64,000 nt of DNA from Butyrivibrio sp. AC2005 (GTDB lineage: Bacteria; Bacillota; Clostridia; Lachnospirales; Lachnospiraceae), in assembly GCF_000424145.1 (NCBI RefSeq), contig NZ_AUJI01000031.1:1-64000 (forward strand), written 5' to 3'. Shown here in pieces: positions 36,550-44,234 of this stretch. The notes beneath the pieces are model-generated. The model made no database searches, was not told where the DNA came from, and worked only from the letters and a program-made list of their open reading frames with translations. Made by a program: the position numbers and the translations under genes. Within the stretch, counting starts at the first letter, position 1, and each line of letters starts with the position of its first letter.

Positions 36550-36772
36550 AATTGTATAGCCCTCCTGCGCATATAGTGGTGGTCTAAATCCATCACGGTC
36601 CTGATTTATGTACATCTTGACTCGATTAGTCATCAATAGGGAACTTCAAAAAAAATAGACTTAAAAGCGATATTAAGTTATTTTTTTCATGGTATTCCAT
36701 TCTCATGTCCTTATGTTATGATAACCATATTGATAAGTCAAATTGGGTGTGATTCAAGTGGGAGGAAGAGTT

Positions 36773-38422
36773 TTGAGTATAGTAAAGCTTCGTGAACTTG
36801 GAGTTATGATAGACTGCTCAAGAAATGCTGTAGTAAAGCTTTCTGCGCTTAAAGAATTTATAAAGCTGTGTTCAAAGCTTGGATATGATTACGTAGGGCT
36901 CTATACAGAGGATACGATTGAAATCCCCGGAGAGCCTTATTTTGGTTATCAGAGAGGAAGATATACCCTTGATGAGATAAGGGAAGCTGATTCCTATGCC
37001 AGAGAGCTGGGAATGGAGCTGCGCCCATATGTTCAGACATTGGCGCATATCAACCAGATAGTTGACTATAAAGATTACAATAGCTGCATTGATGTCAATG
37101 ATATTCTGCTTATAGGAGATCCCGGAACAGAGAGGCTTATTGACAATCTGCTGAAATCCGTTTCAGAAGCATATACTTCGCGAAAAATAAATATAGGGAT
37201 GGATGAAGCTCATATGGTTGGGCTGGGAAAATATCTGGATAATAATGGCTATCATAATAGAGTTGAACTAATACTAAAGCACCTTGAAATGGTAGTAGGA
37301 CTTTGTAAAAAATACGGCCTGGAGCCACAGATGTGGAGTGATATGTTCTTCAGGCTTATGAGTGCAGGTGCTTATGGCTCTGAGGATGATGAAACGGCCG
37401 ATAAGCTTTCGGAGAAAATGGCAAAAGAGGTCAGGATACCTGACGGACTTGAGCTTGTTTACTGGGATTATTACAGCACTGACAAGGCGCATTATGAAAG
37501 AATCCTAAAACAGCACAAGGCATTGACCGATAACATCTCCTTTGCAGGTGGTGCATGGAGGTGGTTGGGACTTACTCCGTACAATGATTACAGTATTCAT
37601 GCAACAAGGGCTGCCATCAATGCCTGCCTGTCGCTGGATATAGATTCTGTTGTAATGACAATGTGGGGTGATGATGGCACGGAATGCAGCATTTTTTCGG
37701 TGCTTCCTGCATTATATGAAGCGGCAAGACTTGGCGGGAAACTGCCAAATGGAGATGCGGAGCCGGAATTGTTCTTTAGAGAAGTGACAGGCTATTTACT
37801 TGAAGAGTTCATGCTGCTTGATATAGCAAATCCCGGATGCAAGGGGGAAAAGAGAAACAATCTGTCCAAAATACTTCTGTTTAATGATCCGCTGCTAGGA
37901 ATATATGACAGCCTGGTTCCTGAAAAGGCAGCCGGGTATTTCAGAGATGCATCAGAAAGACTATTTAAAGTCATACGTGATAGAAAAAGGGCATATGATG
38001 TATTGTTTGAGATGCAGGGCAGACTATGCAAGGTTCTTGAGCTAAAAGCCGATTTGGGCGTGCGACTCAGAAAAGCCTACCAGAGTAAAGATATGGATAC
38101 ATTAGCTAAAATAAGGGATAAGGATTTACCGCTTCTTATAGAGTTATTGGATCAGTTTTATAACTCATTCAGAGCTCAGTGGATGAATGAGGCAAAATCT
38201 TATGGATTTGAGGTACAGACTATTCGTATTGGCGGATTAAAACAGCGTTTGAAGGATATCACATGCTATTTAAATGACTATATGAACGGACTGGTACCGA
38301 TGATTGAAGAACTTGAGACGCAGGGACTTCCTGTGGGATATTCTATGCATGGTGTATCTGATGAGGAGCCCGAGTATAACAGATACGAGAAGCTTGTGAC
38401 TACATCGAGACTCTCATGGTGA
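36773..38422 (+). CDS. GH20 beta-N-acetylhexosaminidase (GcnA-like), intracellular
   Basis: This 549-residue enzyme is taken from a TTG at 36773 because GGAGG lies at 36761-36765. An earlier TTG at 36743 has no such site. The (beta/alpha)8 barrel contains the GH20 Asp-Glu pair in 'INIGMDEAHMVGLGKYLD', and 'GGAWRWLGL' and 'MTMWGDDGTECS' line the pocket. A helical C-terminal domain follows (about 370-545). There is no signal peptide and no N-terminal zincin-like domain, as in GcnA-type enzymes acting on short GlcNAc/GalNAc-linked sugars. Divergent from nagB-nagA, with which it makes a complete GlcNAc release and catabolism set. Confidence 0.8.
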   Translation: MSIVKLRELGVMIDCSRNAVVKLSALKEFIKLCSKLGYDYVGLYTEDTIEIPGEPYFGYQRGRYTLDEIREADSYARELGMELRPYVQTLAHINQIVDYKDYNSCIDVNDILLIGDPGTERLIDNLLKSVSEAYTSRKINIGMDEAHMVGLGKYLDNNGYHNRVELILKHLEMVVGLCKKYGLEPQMWSDMFFRLMSAGAYGSEDDETADKLSEKMAKEVRIPDGLELVYWDYYSTDKAHYERILKQHKALTDNISFAGGAWRWLGLTPYNDYSIHATRAAINACLSLDIDSVVMTMWGDDGTECSIFSVLPALYEAARLGGKLPNGDAEPELFFREVTGYLLEEFMLLDIANPGCKGEKRNNLSKILLFNDPLLGIYDSLVPEKAAGYFRDASERLFKVIRDRKRAYDVLFEMQGRLCKVLELKADLGVRLRKAYQSKDMDTLAKIRDKDLPLLIELLDQFYNSFRAQWMNEAKSYGFEVQTIRIGGLKQRLKDITCYLNDYMNGLVPMIEELETQGLPVGYSMHGVSDEEPEYNRYEKLVTTSRLSW

Positions 38423-38423
38423 T

Positions 38424-38591
38424 TCAGATAAAGAAAAACTGTGCTGCTATAAAGACAACAGCTGTCAGGAGGATAGCGCCGGTAACTAATGCTTTTGTTC
38501 TCAGTACGGTTACATTGGTGTACTTTCCGTTATACTCCACAGTATCTATAATATTTGCTTTTTTCTTATCAAAAATACTCTTTTTCTCCAT
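38424..38591 (-). CDS. Small single-pass membrane protein (55 aa)
   Basis: A 55-residue frame starts at an ATG at 38591 and encodes a basic soluble N-terminal part ('MEKKSIFDKKKANIIDTVEY') and one C-terminal membrane helix ('ALVTGAILLTAVVFIAAQFF'), tail-anchor style. The ribosome site is modest (AAAGGT). It is convergent with the GH20 gene, ending one base beyond its stop. Family unknown. The sharp split between charged head and hydrophobic tail favours a real protein. Confidence 0.6.
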   Translation of the reverse strand: MEKKSIFDKKKANIIDTVEYNGKYTNVTVLRTKALVTGAILLTAVVFIAAQFFFI

Positions 38592-38779
38592 AGCATGATA
38601 CCTTTATGAATCCAAAGCAGCTTATAGTTTTTGTTTTACTAATCATAGTTCTTAAATGTGTTTAAACTGGGATAATTGCATTAAAGTATTCTAAAAAAGT
38701 CTTTATTTTCTATGAAAGAAATCTTTAGGAAATATTTGGGTGGGTTTTGAGGAGACCTGATACGGAAAGGAAAGAATAT

Positions 38780-39643
38780 ATGAAAACTTATGATGAGATG
38801 TATGATCTTATCCTGAAAACTGCAGTTGAGGATGAGCGAATACGTGCTGCTTCGATGGAAGGCTCCAATGTCACAAAGGGAGCCGTGCATGACAATTTTT
38901 CTGATTTTGATATCACATTTTTCGTGTCCGATATAAGGGAGTTTACCGCGGATCACGACTACATGAAGCGCTTTGGGGATATTCTTATAATGCAGACTCC
39001 AGATGACTACTACAATGAGCCTTATGACTACAATGGCAGGTCGCGCTATGCTTACCTTACACAGTACAAGGATGGCAACAGGATTGACCTGACCTTTATC
39101 GATGTTAGCGAGATCGGGAAGCAGACTGAGTTTCGTGAACCGCGTACAGTATTGGTAAATAAGGATAATTTCCCCGAGCTTGTGGATATAACTTCTAAAG
39201 AGTGCTTTTTTATTAAAAAGCCCGGCGAATTTGAGTTTTTTGGCACGGTAAATGAATTTCGATGGATCAGCAATTACGTGACCAAGGGACTTTGCAGGCA
39301 CGAGTTCTATTATGCCAGACGTATGATGGAAGAGTATATGATGGATATGTTCATCAAAATGATCAACTGGAAGATTGGAATAGATAATGACTTTCAGGTT
39401 ACAACAGGTGCATGCAGCAAGTATCTGAAGAATTATCTGACAGATTCAGAGATGTTGCGGTTTGAGGGGATTTTCCCCAGTGGAAACTACAAAGATATGT
39501 GGGAAAAGCTTTTTTTAATGTATGATTTTTTTGAAGAGCTTTCTATCTATGTTGCAGAAAAGCTGGGATTTCCGCTTGATCTTGAGGAATCACATAACGT
39601 GCGTGACTTTATGATACAGAGAAAGCGGCAAAGCAATTATTGA
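38780..39643 (+). CDS. Aminoglycoside 6-adenylyltransferase-like nucleotidyltransferase (AadE/ANT(6) family)
   Basis: This 287-residue enzyme is taken from ATG 38780 (GGAAAGGAAAGAATAT before it). The nucleotidyltransferase core is 'MEGSNVTKGAVHDNFSDFDI' (about 26-45), holding the Gly-Ser and the Asp pair that bind metal, with a third Asp in 'RIDLTFIDV' near 97-105. The helical C-terminal half matches ANT(6). Such proteins modify streptomycin, but many chromosomal copies have no tested resistance role, so activity is open. The 'GSN' in place of the usual 'GSR' is a variation in the motif. Single gene. Confidence 0.8.
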   Translation: MKTYDEMYDLILKTAVEDERIRAASMEGSNVTKGAVHDNFSDFDITFFVSDIREFTADHDYMKRFGDILIMQTPDDYYNEPYDYNGRSRYAYLTQYKDGNRIDLTFIDVSEIGKQTEFREPRTVLVNKDNFPELVDITSKECFFIKKPGEFEFFGTVNEFRWISNYVTKGLCRHEFYYARRMMEEYMMDMFIKMINWKIGIDNDFQVTTGACSKYLKNYLTDSEMLRFEGIFPSGNYKDMWEKLFLMYDFFEELSIYVAEKLGFPLDLEESHNVRDFMIQRKRQSNY

Positions 39644-39736
39644 GTATATTAAGATAGTCGAAAAATAATATAATAAATATATTGTAACTGAATAAACAGA
39701 AACGGTGTATGTTTCAGGAATGGGGGATAGTGAAAC

Positions 39737-40471
39737 ATGGAAAACAATTTAAAAATGGTACCTGCAAAATGTACTCAGTGTGGCGGTGTAGTTGAGGTTG
39801 ACGAGGCAAAAAAGACGGCAGAATGCCCTTTTTGCGGTATGACATTTGTGATTGAAGATGCGGTGAAGGATTACAATGTGAGCTTCAATGTTAACGATGC
39901 GGTCAAGGATGTACTGGATTTTGCCGGTGAACAGATGAAGGAGAACAGGCAAAGGAGGCAGGAAGAAAAGAAGGAATTCGAAAGTACCCAGAAAAACTTT
40001 TTCAAGGTATTTTTGATTATTTTTGCCATATCATGCGCGTTTAGCCTGATTATGTTTGTGATTATGCAGTTTGTTCCCGGGGCAGGTGATGATACCGGCG
40101 AGACTACGGCCACGGAAACAGCAGATTCTACCATTGATTGTTATATAAAGGACGGCTGCCTCTATACTGAGGTGAGAGGCGTGAATCTTGCGGTATGGAA
40201 ATATCAGGCATTTGATAGCATGGGGATAACCCTTCAATACGAAGAGAACAGTATAGACAGAGACAGCTACGAAAGCTGTGTGACTGCTGAAGAAAATGTA
40301 GATGAGGGAGTAAGATACGTTGTAACAGCGGCATATGAAGATGATTTTACCACTGAGAGTACGGATCCTCTGTACTATAGCGTAGTGAGAGTTGTTATCG
40401 AGAATTCAGAGATTGTGGAGGCATCAGAGCCTGCTATTGTTAATAGTCTTTCAGAGTATGATTTTGAGTGA
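39737..40471 (+). CDS. Zinc-ribbon membrane protein, unknown
   Basis: This 244-residue protein has an N-terminal zinc ribbon ('CTQCGGVVEVDEAKKTAECP' then 'FCG': two CxxC pairs, residues about 12-34), a charged coiled segment (55-85), one membrane helix (about 88-110), and an exported acidic domain of about 125 residues with Thr/Glu-rich linker. Such ribbon plus helix proteins are frequent in Firmicutes but have no assigned function. The start is supported by TGGGGGATAG. There is no clear operon partner. Confidence 0.7.
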   Translation: MENNLKMVPAKCTQCGGVVEVDEAKKTAECPFCGMTFVIEDAVKDYNVSFNVNDAVKDVLDFAGEQMKENRQRRQEEKKEFESTQKNFFKVFLIIFAISCAFSLIMFVIMQFVPGAGDDTGETTATETADSTIDCYIKDGCLYTEVRGVNLAVWKYQAFDSMGITLQYEENSIDRDSYESCVTAEENVDEGVRYVVTAAYEDDFTTESTDPLYYSVVRVVIENSEIVEASEPAIVNSLSEYDFE

Positions 40472-40531
40472 TGGCTGTGGTACAGTTCAGATTTCTGCTT
40501 CAGATTGTATGAAAACAGCAAGAATAATAAT

Positions 40532-40618
40532 ATTATATTTTTTATAGAAAATTATATTGAATTATATTATATTATAGTTAATTATAATATATTATAGTTT
40601 TTGACAACGAATTATATT
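40532..40618 (+). repeat. Helically phased ATTATA array before ATPase gene 1
   Basis: The motif ATTATA(T/G/A) starts at 40532, 40551, 40561, 40571, 40581, 40591 and 40611. Steps are 19, 10, 10, 10, 10 and 20 bp, so all seven face the same side of the helix. The last unit ends just before the AGAGG ribosome site. A matching array with another motif stands before the paralogous gene at 59447. Confidence 0.8.
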
Positions 40619-40631
40619 AGAGGTGTCCAGA

Positions 40632-41678
40632 ATGACAGAAAGAAATCCATACGCAATCAGTTTTGGTAGGATTCCTACTCAATATATCAGCAGAAATCTT
40701 CTTATTGATGATATAGTAGATACTCTCAATTCAGATGTGGTTGAAGAACAGGCATTTAAGTTGACTGGAATAAGAGGAACCGGAAAGACCGTTACTCTTA
40801 CAGCCATAGAAAAACAAATCAAAGAATATAATAACTGGATAGTGGTAGATTTAAAGTCAAACTCTGCGATTACAAATGATTTAGTTGCAAATCTTTACAC
40901 AAATGTCCCCTTTCTGACAAAATTTATAGATACGAACTTGAACCTTTCCGCTTTTGGAATAGGTATAAATATTAGCAAAAAAAGTCCGGCTGCCAGTATT
41001 GATGTTGCGTTAGAGCAGATTCTTACTGAAATTCGTAAAAAGAAAAAACGTGTTCTCATAGTTATTGATGAAGTCAGAAAGACGGATGCGCTTATTGATT
41101 TCATTCAGGAATTCCAGATACTGATAAGGAAGGATTTGCCAATCTACCTGATTGTAGCGGGACTTTACGAAGACGTTGAAAGTATAGAAAATACGGATGG
41201 TCTTACTTTCTTTTTAAGAGCAACCAAATGTGATATGACTCCTCTGAATATAGGCATAATACGAGAAGACTACAAAAAAACGCTTGGTCTTTCAGAGGAG
41301 GTTGCCTATGATTTGGCTGTAATGACAAAGGGTTATGCTTTTGCATACCAGGCTTTTGGCAAATACATGTGGGAATCAAAAGAAAAGAAAATAACTGGCA
41401 TGGTCCTTGCCCAGGTTGATGAGGCTTTGGCCCAAAAAGTGTATGACAAGATATGGAGTGAATTAAAGCCAAAAGACAGATGGTTTATGACTTTTATTGT
41501 ACAGAAAGACTCTATGAATGTTTCAGAACTTCTGGATATGACAAAGAAGAAACATAATGAATGGAGTGAACCTAGAAAGCGCCTTATCGATAAAGGTGTA
41601 ATTGATGGTTCGAACCGAGGGATGATTATACTTAGACTTCCCAGATTTAAAGAATATGTAGAAAATATGAATCTGTGA
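40632..41678 (+). CDS. P-loop ATPase with C-terminal winged helix (ORC/STAND-like), copy 1
   Basis: This 348-residue ATPase is taken from ATG 40632, eight bases after AGAGG; a GTG at 40623 is in the same frame. Walker A is 'GIRGTGKT' (46-53) and Walker B 'VLIVIDE' (141-147). A sensor-like 'LIVAGLYEDV' follows. The C-terminal about 60 residues ('SELLDMTKKKHNEWSEPRKR', 'LIDKGVIDGSNRGMIILRLP') resemble a winged helix. The layout is like archaeal-type ATPase_2 and Cdc6/ORC proteins, and could bind the phased repeats directly upstream. A paralog lies at 59447. Biological role unknown. Confidence 0.75.
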   Translation: MTERNPYAISFGRIPTQYISRNLLIDDIVDTLNSDVVEEQAFKLTGIRGTGKTVTLTAIEKQIKEYNNWIVVDLKSNSAITNDLVANLYTNVPFLTKFIDTNLNLSAFGIGINISKKSPAASIDVALEQILTEIRKKKKRVLIVIDEVRKTDALIDFIQEFQILIRKDLPIYLIVAGLYEDVESIENTDGLTFFLRATKCDMTPLNIGIIREDYKKTLGLSEEVAYDLAVMTKGYAFAYQAFGKYMWESKEKKITGMVLAQVDEALAQKVYDKIWSELKPKDRWFMTFIVQKDSMNVSELLDMTKKKHNEWSEPRKRLIDKGVIDGSNRGMIILRLPRFKEYVENMNL

Positions 41679-41801
41679 GTTGTATCTAAAGCTAATCCTG
41701 TTGATATAGGGATGTCTTCCGATGAGTCCTATGGATTATTTTACTTTCAGAATCTTGAAGGATTTCATGAAAGAATCCTTCATTCAATGGGAAAAATATA
41801 A
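41679..41801 (+). pseudogene. Possible C-terminal gene remnant
   Basis: A frame without start codon, ending at a TAA near 41799-41801, reads 'NPVDIGMSSDESYGLFYFQN' followed by 'LEGFHERILHSMGKI'. The amino-acid usage looks protein-like but no family is recognised. It lies between the ATPase and the 28-residue peptide gene. Confidence 0.25.
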
Positions 41802-41926
41802 GAAAAATGAAGCGTAAATTTGTATTAATTGTCATATTCGGGGAAGATTTGATTTCGGGTGTTATTGTTAATGACTTGGTATAGTATCCATGATATAAAT
41901 AATCACACAAAGAACGGAGGAATATC

Positions 41927-42013
41927 ATGGCTGAAGGAAACGATATGGCAATGCTTTCTCAGGAAGAGATAGACAAGCTCATCAAAAAGATGGAAGAGGA
42001 GAAAAACTCCTAA
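41927..42013 (+). CDS. 28-residue peptide carrying a FliM/FliY-type N-terminal motif
   Basis: ACGGAGG stands seven bases ahead of an ATG opening a 28-codon gene, MAEGNDMAMLSQEEIDKLIK followed by KMEEEKNS, closed by TAA. A strong terminator begins eight bases later, so this is a complete small transcription unit. The core 'LSQEEIDKLI' matches the N-terminal segment of the flagellar switch proteins FliM and FliY ('LSQxEIDxLL'), which binds phosphorylated CheY. Here it stands alone as a free, probably helical peptide. It could compete for CheY-P or another receiver, or be a relic of fliM; the intact ribosome site and terminator argue against a relic. Confidence 0.65.
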   Translation: MAEGNDMAMLSQEEIDKLIKKMEEEKNS

Positions 42014-42020
42014 CAAGATC

Positions 42021-42047
42021 TGGCGGCAGTAATGCCGCCATTTTTTT
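42021..42047 (+). terminator. Terminator of the 28-residue peptide gene
   Basis: A perfect 8-bp stem TGGCGGCA / TGCCGCCA with the loop GTAA is followed by seven T. Confidence 0.9.
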
Positions 42048-42191
42048 CTATTTATGAATGAGAATCACAGTGCTGTTTGCTTAGGTTACGTTATTAAAGA
42101 TATCATAATTATTAAATTTTGATTATTGACCATTTTAATATGATTGTGATTAAAATGTGAAAAAACTGTGTCCTTACTGAATTTGCGATAT

Positions 42192-42317
42192 AAACGTAAT
42201 TATAAACATTTTATAAAAAGTATAAAATCGCTCAACGGTGCGTGTTTACTGCCTTGACAATTTCGTATAGGGTGATAGAATCAAAAGTGTCACGAGAACA
42301 CGGTTACGTAAAACCGT
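42192..42317 (+). promoter_or_regulatory. Upstream element, promoter and leader hairpin of secreted-family gene 4
   Basis: The 26-bp element (42192-42217) is identical to 11092-11117. -35 TTGACA (42254-42259), 16-bp spacer, -10 TAGAAT (42276-42281) and TCACG (42290-42294) follow. Hairpin ACGGTT/AACCGT with a 6-nt loop (42300-42317) comes next. All distances equal those of copy 1. Confidence 0.75.
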
Positions 42318-42350
42318 AAATAAAAAATTTTTTATGAAGGAGGGTCTCTT

Positions 42351-43412
42351 ATGAAGGGATTAAAACAATTAGGAGCAATGGCACTTGCTGCAGCGCTTAC
42401 TATTACATTGGCAGCGCCACTTAGTGCAAATGCAGAGGTTATCACAAATTATGATGCGGATGGACATGCTGTATCATATACAAACGAGGATACAGGGAAG
42501 ACTTCAAAGTTTTATGATGAAGTGACTACTGAGGACAAAGCAATTACAATAGCAACTCAGAACTATGGTGCAGTTAAATATTTCCGTACTACAGCAGTTT
42601 ATGCTAAATTTGCGAACTTTAAGTCCAATAAGAAAGGATTGAAAGTAAAAGTCATTAAAAAGGACGAGTATACAGATCCCAATAAGGATACTCGTAGAGA
42701 CTATGATGATTGGGACGACGACAATTATTATTACAAGAATGCTAATGGTGATTGGATTACTGTTCCTAACAAAGATTGGGACAAATTACCTAAAGGAAAG
42801 GACTGGGGTGAATATACAGTAAGACTTTATGCCAAGAAGGCTGGAACATATAAGCTTAAATATGATGCTATCCTTAAGGACGGTACAACAGTTAAAAAGA
42901 CTCTTAAGGTCATTGCTAAGGCAGACGGTTCAGCAATTAAGAGTGTGACATTTGGTGGAAAAGTTATTGCTCAGACATTTAGTGATGACAAGATTGATCC
43001 AAATACACTTTGGACCAAGAATTGGGGCATGTATGTAACAACAGCTAAGTCAGGCAAGATTAGAGTCACAATGAACAAGGATTTCAAGCTTAAGAAAATC
43101 GAAGTTGGAACACCTATTTATAAGGAAATACCCGGAACTGCTGAAGATAATTTTACCAAGAGATATGAAGATGCAGCTTATGCATCATCATTAGAGAGAT
43201 ATAATGATATGACAATTTCTTGGAAGAAAGTAAAGAACGGCAAGAAGATTAAGCTGAATAAGGATGATTCATATGTTCATACTTATTTAAAGACTCATAA
43301 CTATATTGACAAGGAGACATCTACTTTTACTTATATCAGAATAACATATTATGATAAGAAGAATAAGGAAACAAGGAGAGAATATTTTGGACTTTACAAA
43401 GTTAATAAGTAA
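42351..43412 (+). CDS. Secreted protein of the four-member family (copy 4)
   Basis: This 353-residue exported protein has a signal peptide ending 'PLSANA' before 'EVI', nearly identical to copy 1 over the first 30 residues ('MKGLKQ.GAMALAAALT'). The mature protein is the shortest of the four; shared blocks are 'YTNEDTGKTSKF', 'NFKSNKKGLKVKVIKKDEYT', 'LYAKKAGTYKLKYDAILKDG' and 'KSGKIRVTMNKDFKLKKIEV', and it ends with 'IRITYYDKKNKETRREYFGL'. It lies 28 kb from the other three yet keeps the same promoter and leader. It has a more Asp-rich middle ('RRDYDDWDDDNYYYKN'). Ribosome site AAGGAGG. Function unknown. Confidence 0.8.
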   Translation: MKGLKQLGAMALAAALTITLAAPLSANAEVITNYDADGHAVSYTNEDTGKTSKFYDEVTTEDKAITIATQNYGAVKYFRTTAVYAKFANFKSNKKGLKVKVIKKDEYTDPNKDTRRDYDDWDDDNYYYKNANGDWITVPNKDWDKLPKGKDWGEYTVRLYAKKAGTYKLKYDAILKDGTTVKKTLKVIAKADGSAIKSVTFGGKVIAQTFSDDKIDPNTLWTKNWGMYVTTAKSGKIRVTMNKDFKLKKIEVGTPIYKEIPGTAEDNFTKRYEDAAYASSLERYNDMTISWKKVKNGKKIKLNKDDSYVHTYLKTHNYIDKETSTFTYIRITYYDKKNKETRREYFGLYKVNK

Positions 43413-43435
43413 TATGTTATGCCTTGAATAATATT

Positions 43436-43466
43436 ATCCCCTGGTCATCATGGCCAGGGGATTTTA
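43436..43466 (+). terminator. Terminator after secreted-family gene 4
   Basis: Stem ATCCCCTGG / CCAGGGGAT with a 9-nt loop. The same hairpin recurs at 48360 and 52299, behind unrelated genes. Confidence 0.7.
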
Positions 43467-43528
43467 TATGCCTTAAGCGCGCTCACCATACAAAAATGCA
43501 GACTATTAGAGCGTATAATACTATACAA

Positions 43529-43577
43529 AACAGCCCCGGGAACGAGTTGTTGATTGTTTCTGGGGCTGTAGCTTTCT
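43529..43577 (+). terminator. Orphan copy of the Rpn-unit terminator
   Basis: Arms ACAGCCCC (43530-43537) and GGGGCTGT (43562-43569). The DNA from about 43497 to 43550 is almost identical to 49955-50010, the end of the second nuclease unit. It is therefore the leftover 3' end of a further unit whose gene is gone. Confidence 0.65.
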
Positions 43578-43626
43578 TAAATAAGTCCGCCTGGACCAAA
43601 TATTTGCTCCAGGGGATATGTATTCT

Positions 43627-43905
43627 CTATTTTAGTTCACCAAACTGCTCGATATATTTTTGCAATAGTGCATCTTTCTCGGCGATGGTGTTATTTTTCT
43701 CAGCAATGGTGCTATCCTTCTTAGCAATTGTGTTATCTTTCTCCGCTATAGCTTGCTTGAGCTTTGCCATTTCCTTTTCACGAACTTCCTGTTCGAGATA
43801 AAAATCTTCCCTTTCTCGACATCTTTTTACAACATTTTTGTCAGCATTAGAGATAAATATGGATTCAGTAGTAGATTCAAATGAGGGATTATCTTTAGTG
43901 ATCAT
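43627..43905 (-). CDS. Stand-alone C-terminal Rpn peptide with coiled-coil repeats (RpnS-like candidate)
   Basis: A 92-residue frame begins at ATG 43905 ('MITKDNPSFESTTESIFISN'), preceded by GGAG with exactly 8 nt spacing. It ends with four heptads of the TIAEKDx type (residues 52-79) and 'LLQKYIEQFGELK'. In the intact paralog the same Met is internal and also preceded by GGGAGG at 8 nt. In E. coli, rpn genes have been reported to encode such an internal short protein that inhibits the long nuclease. Whether this peptide is made is untested. The insert ahead of it replaced the original ribosome site but supplied a new one. Confidence 0.5.
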   Translation of the reverse strand: MITKDNPSFESTTESIFISNADKNVVKRCREREDFYLEQEVREKEMAKLKQAIAEKDNTIAKKDSTIAEKNNTIAEKDALLQKYIEQFGELK

Positions 43906-43910
43906 CTTGA

Positions 43911-43968
43911 TGTCTCCGTTTCACTTCGGTCGGCGCTAAGCAGATATCCCCCGGATATCTAGCGCCAT
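43911..43968. mobile_element. Short palindromic insertion in the Rpn fragment
   Basis: Compared with the uninterrupted copies at 45655-45668 and 48634-48647, this copy has about 50 extra bases. They contain a strong hairpin: GGCGCT (43932-43937), bulge AAGC, AGATATCC (43942-43949), loop CCC, GGATATCT (43953-43960), AGCGCC (43961-43966). No gene is inside. This looks like a miniature palindromic (REP/MITE-like) element. Confidence 0.65.
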
Positions 43969-44234
43969 CCCATGTAGTTGCTTTAAACAGTTTTACCCAG
44001 GTGACCATTCCGGAGCGGATATCATCATCCGCTGCGATGTCTGTTCTATTTAATTCTACCACGTACAGATTGAAATTACTATCCGGTTGCATGCGTTGAG
44101 AAGGTATGATTATTGGACAGTAAAGAAAATATAATTAGTGTATGAAAATAAGTCTAAAGTTTTAAGAAAAATATTAAGAAGGATTCAAAGAATGAACTTA
44201 TTTTCAAGTATTGTAACATGGAGGACAAAGGACA

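Larger units (their letters stand above)
43627..44092 (-). pseudogene. Rpn-type nuclease gene, N-terminally truncated and interrupted
   Basis: The minus strand carries the C-terminal half of the nuclease found whole at 45353. The frame from 44092 ('SNFNLYVVELNRTDIAADDD', 'MVTWVKLFKATTW') is broken by a palindromic insert at about 43911-43968, which shifts it to a stop at 43895. The remaining C-terminal part, 43627-43905, is open and starts with an ATG (see separate entry). The first half (PD-(D/E)XK catalytic core) is missing. The break upstream (about 44090) is at the same point as in the copy at 48395. Confidence 0.8.

Noticed and set aside
40532-40618. ATTATA run as mere AT-rich low complexity
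   Set aside because: The 10-bp phasing over seven units and the matching GTATATA array at the paralog make chance composition unlikely, though a statistical test was not run.
43669-43752. 21-bp repeats in the Rpn genes as a CRISPR array
   Set aside because: Units are adjacent without spacers and encode in-frame coiled-coil heptads.
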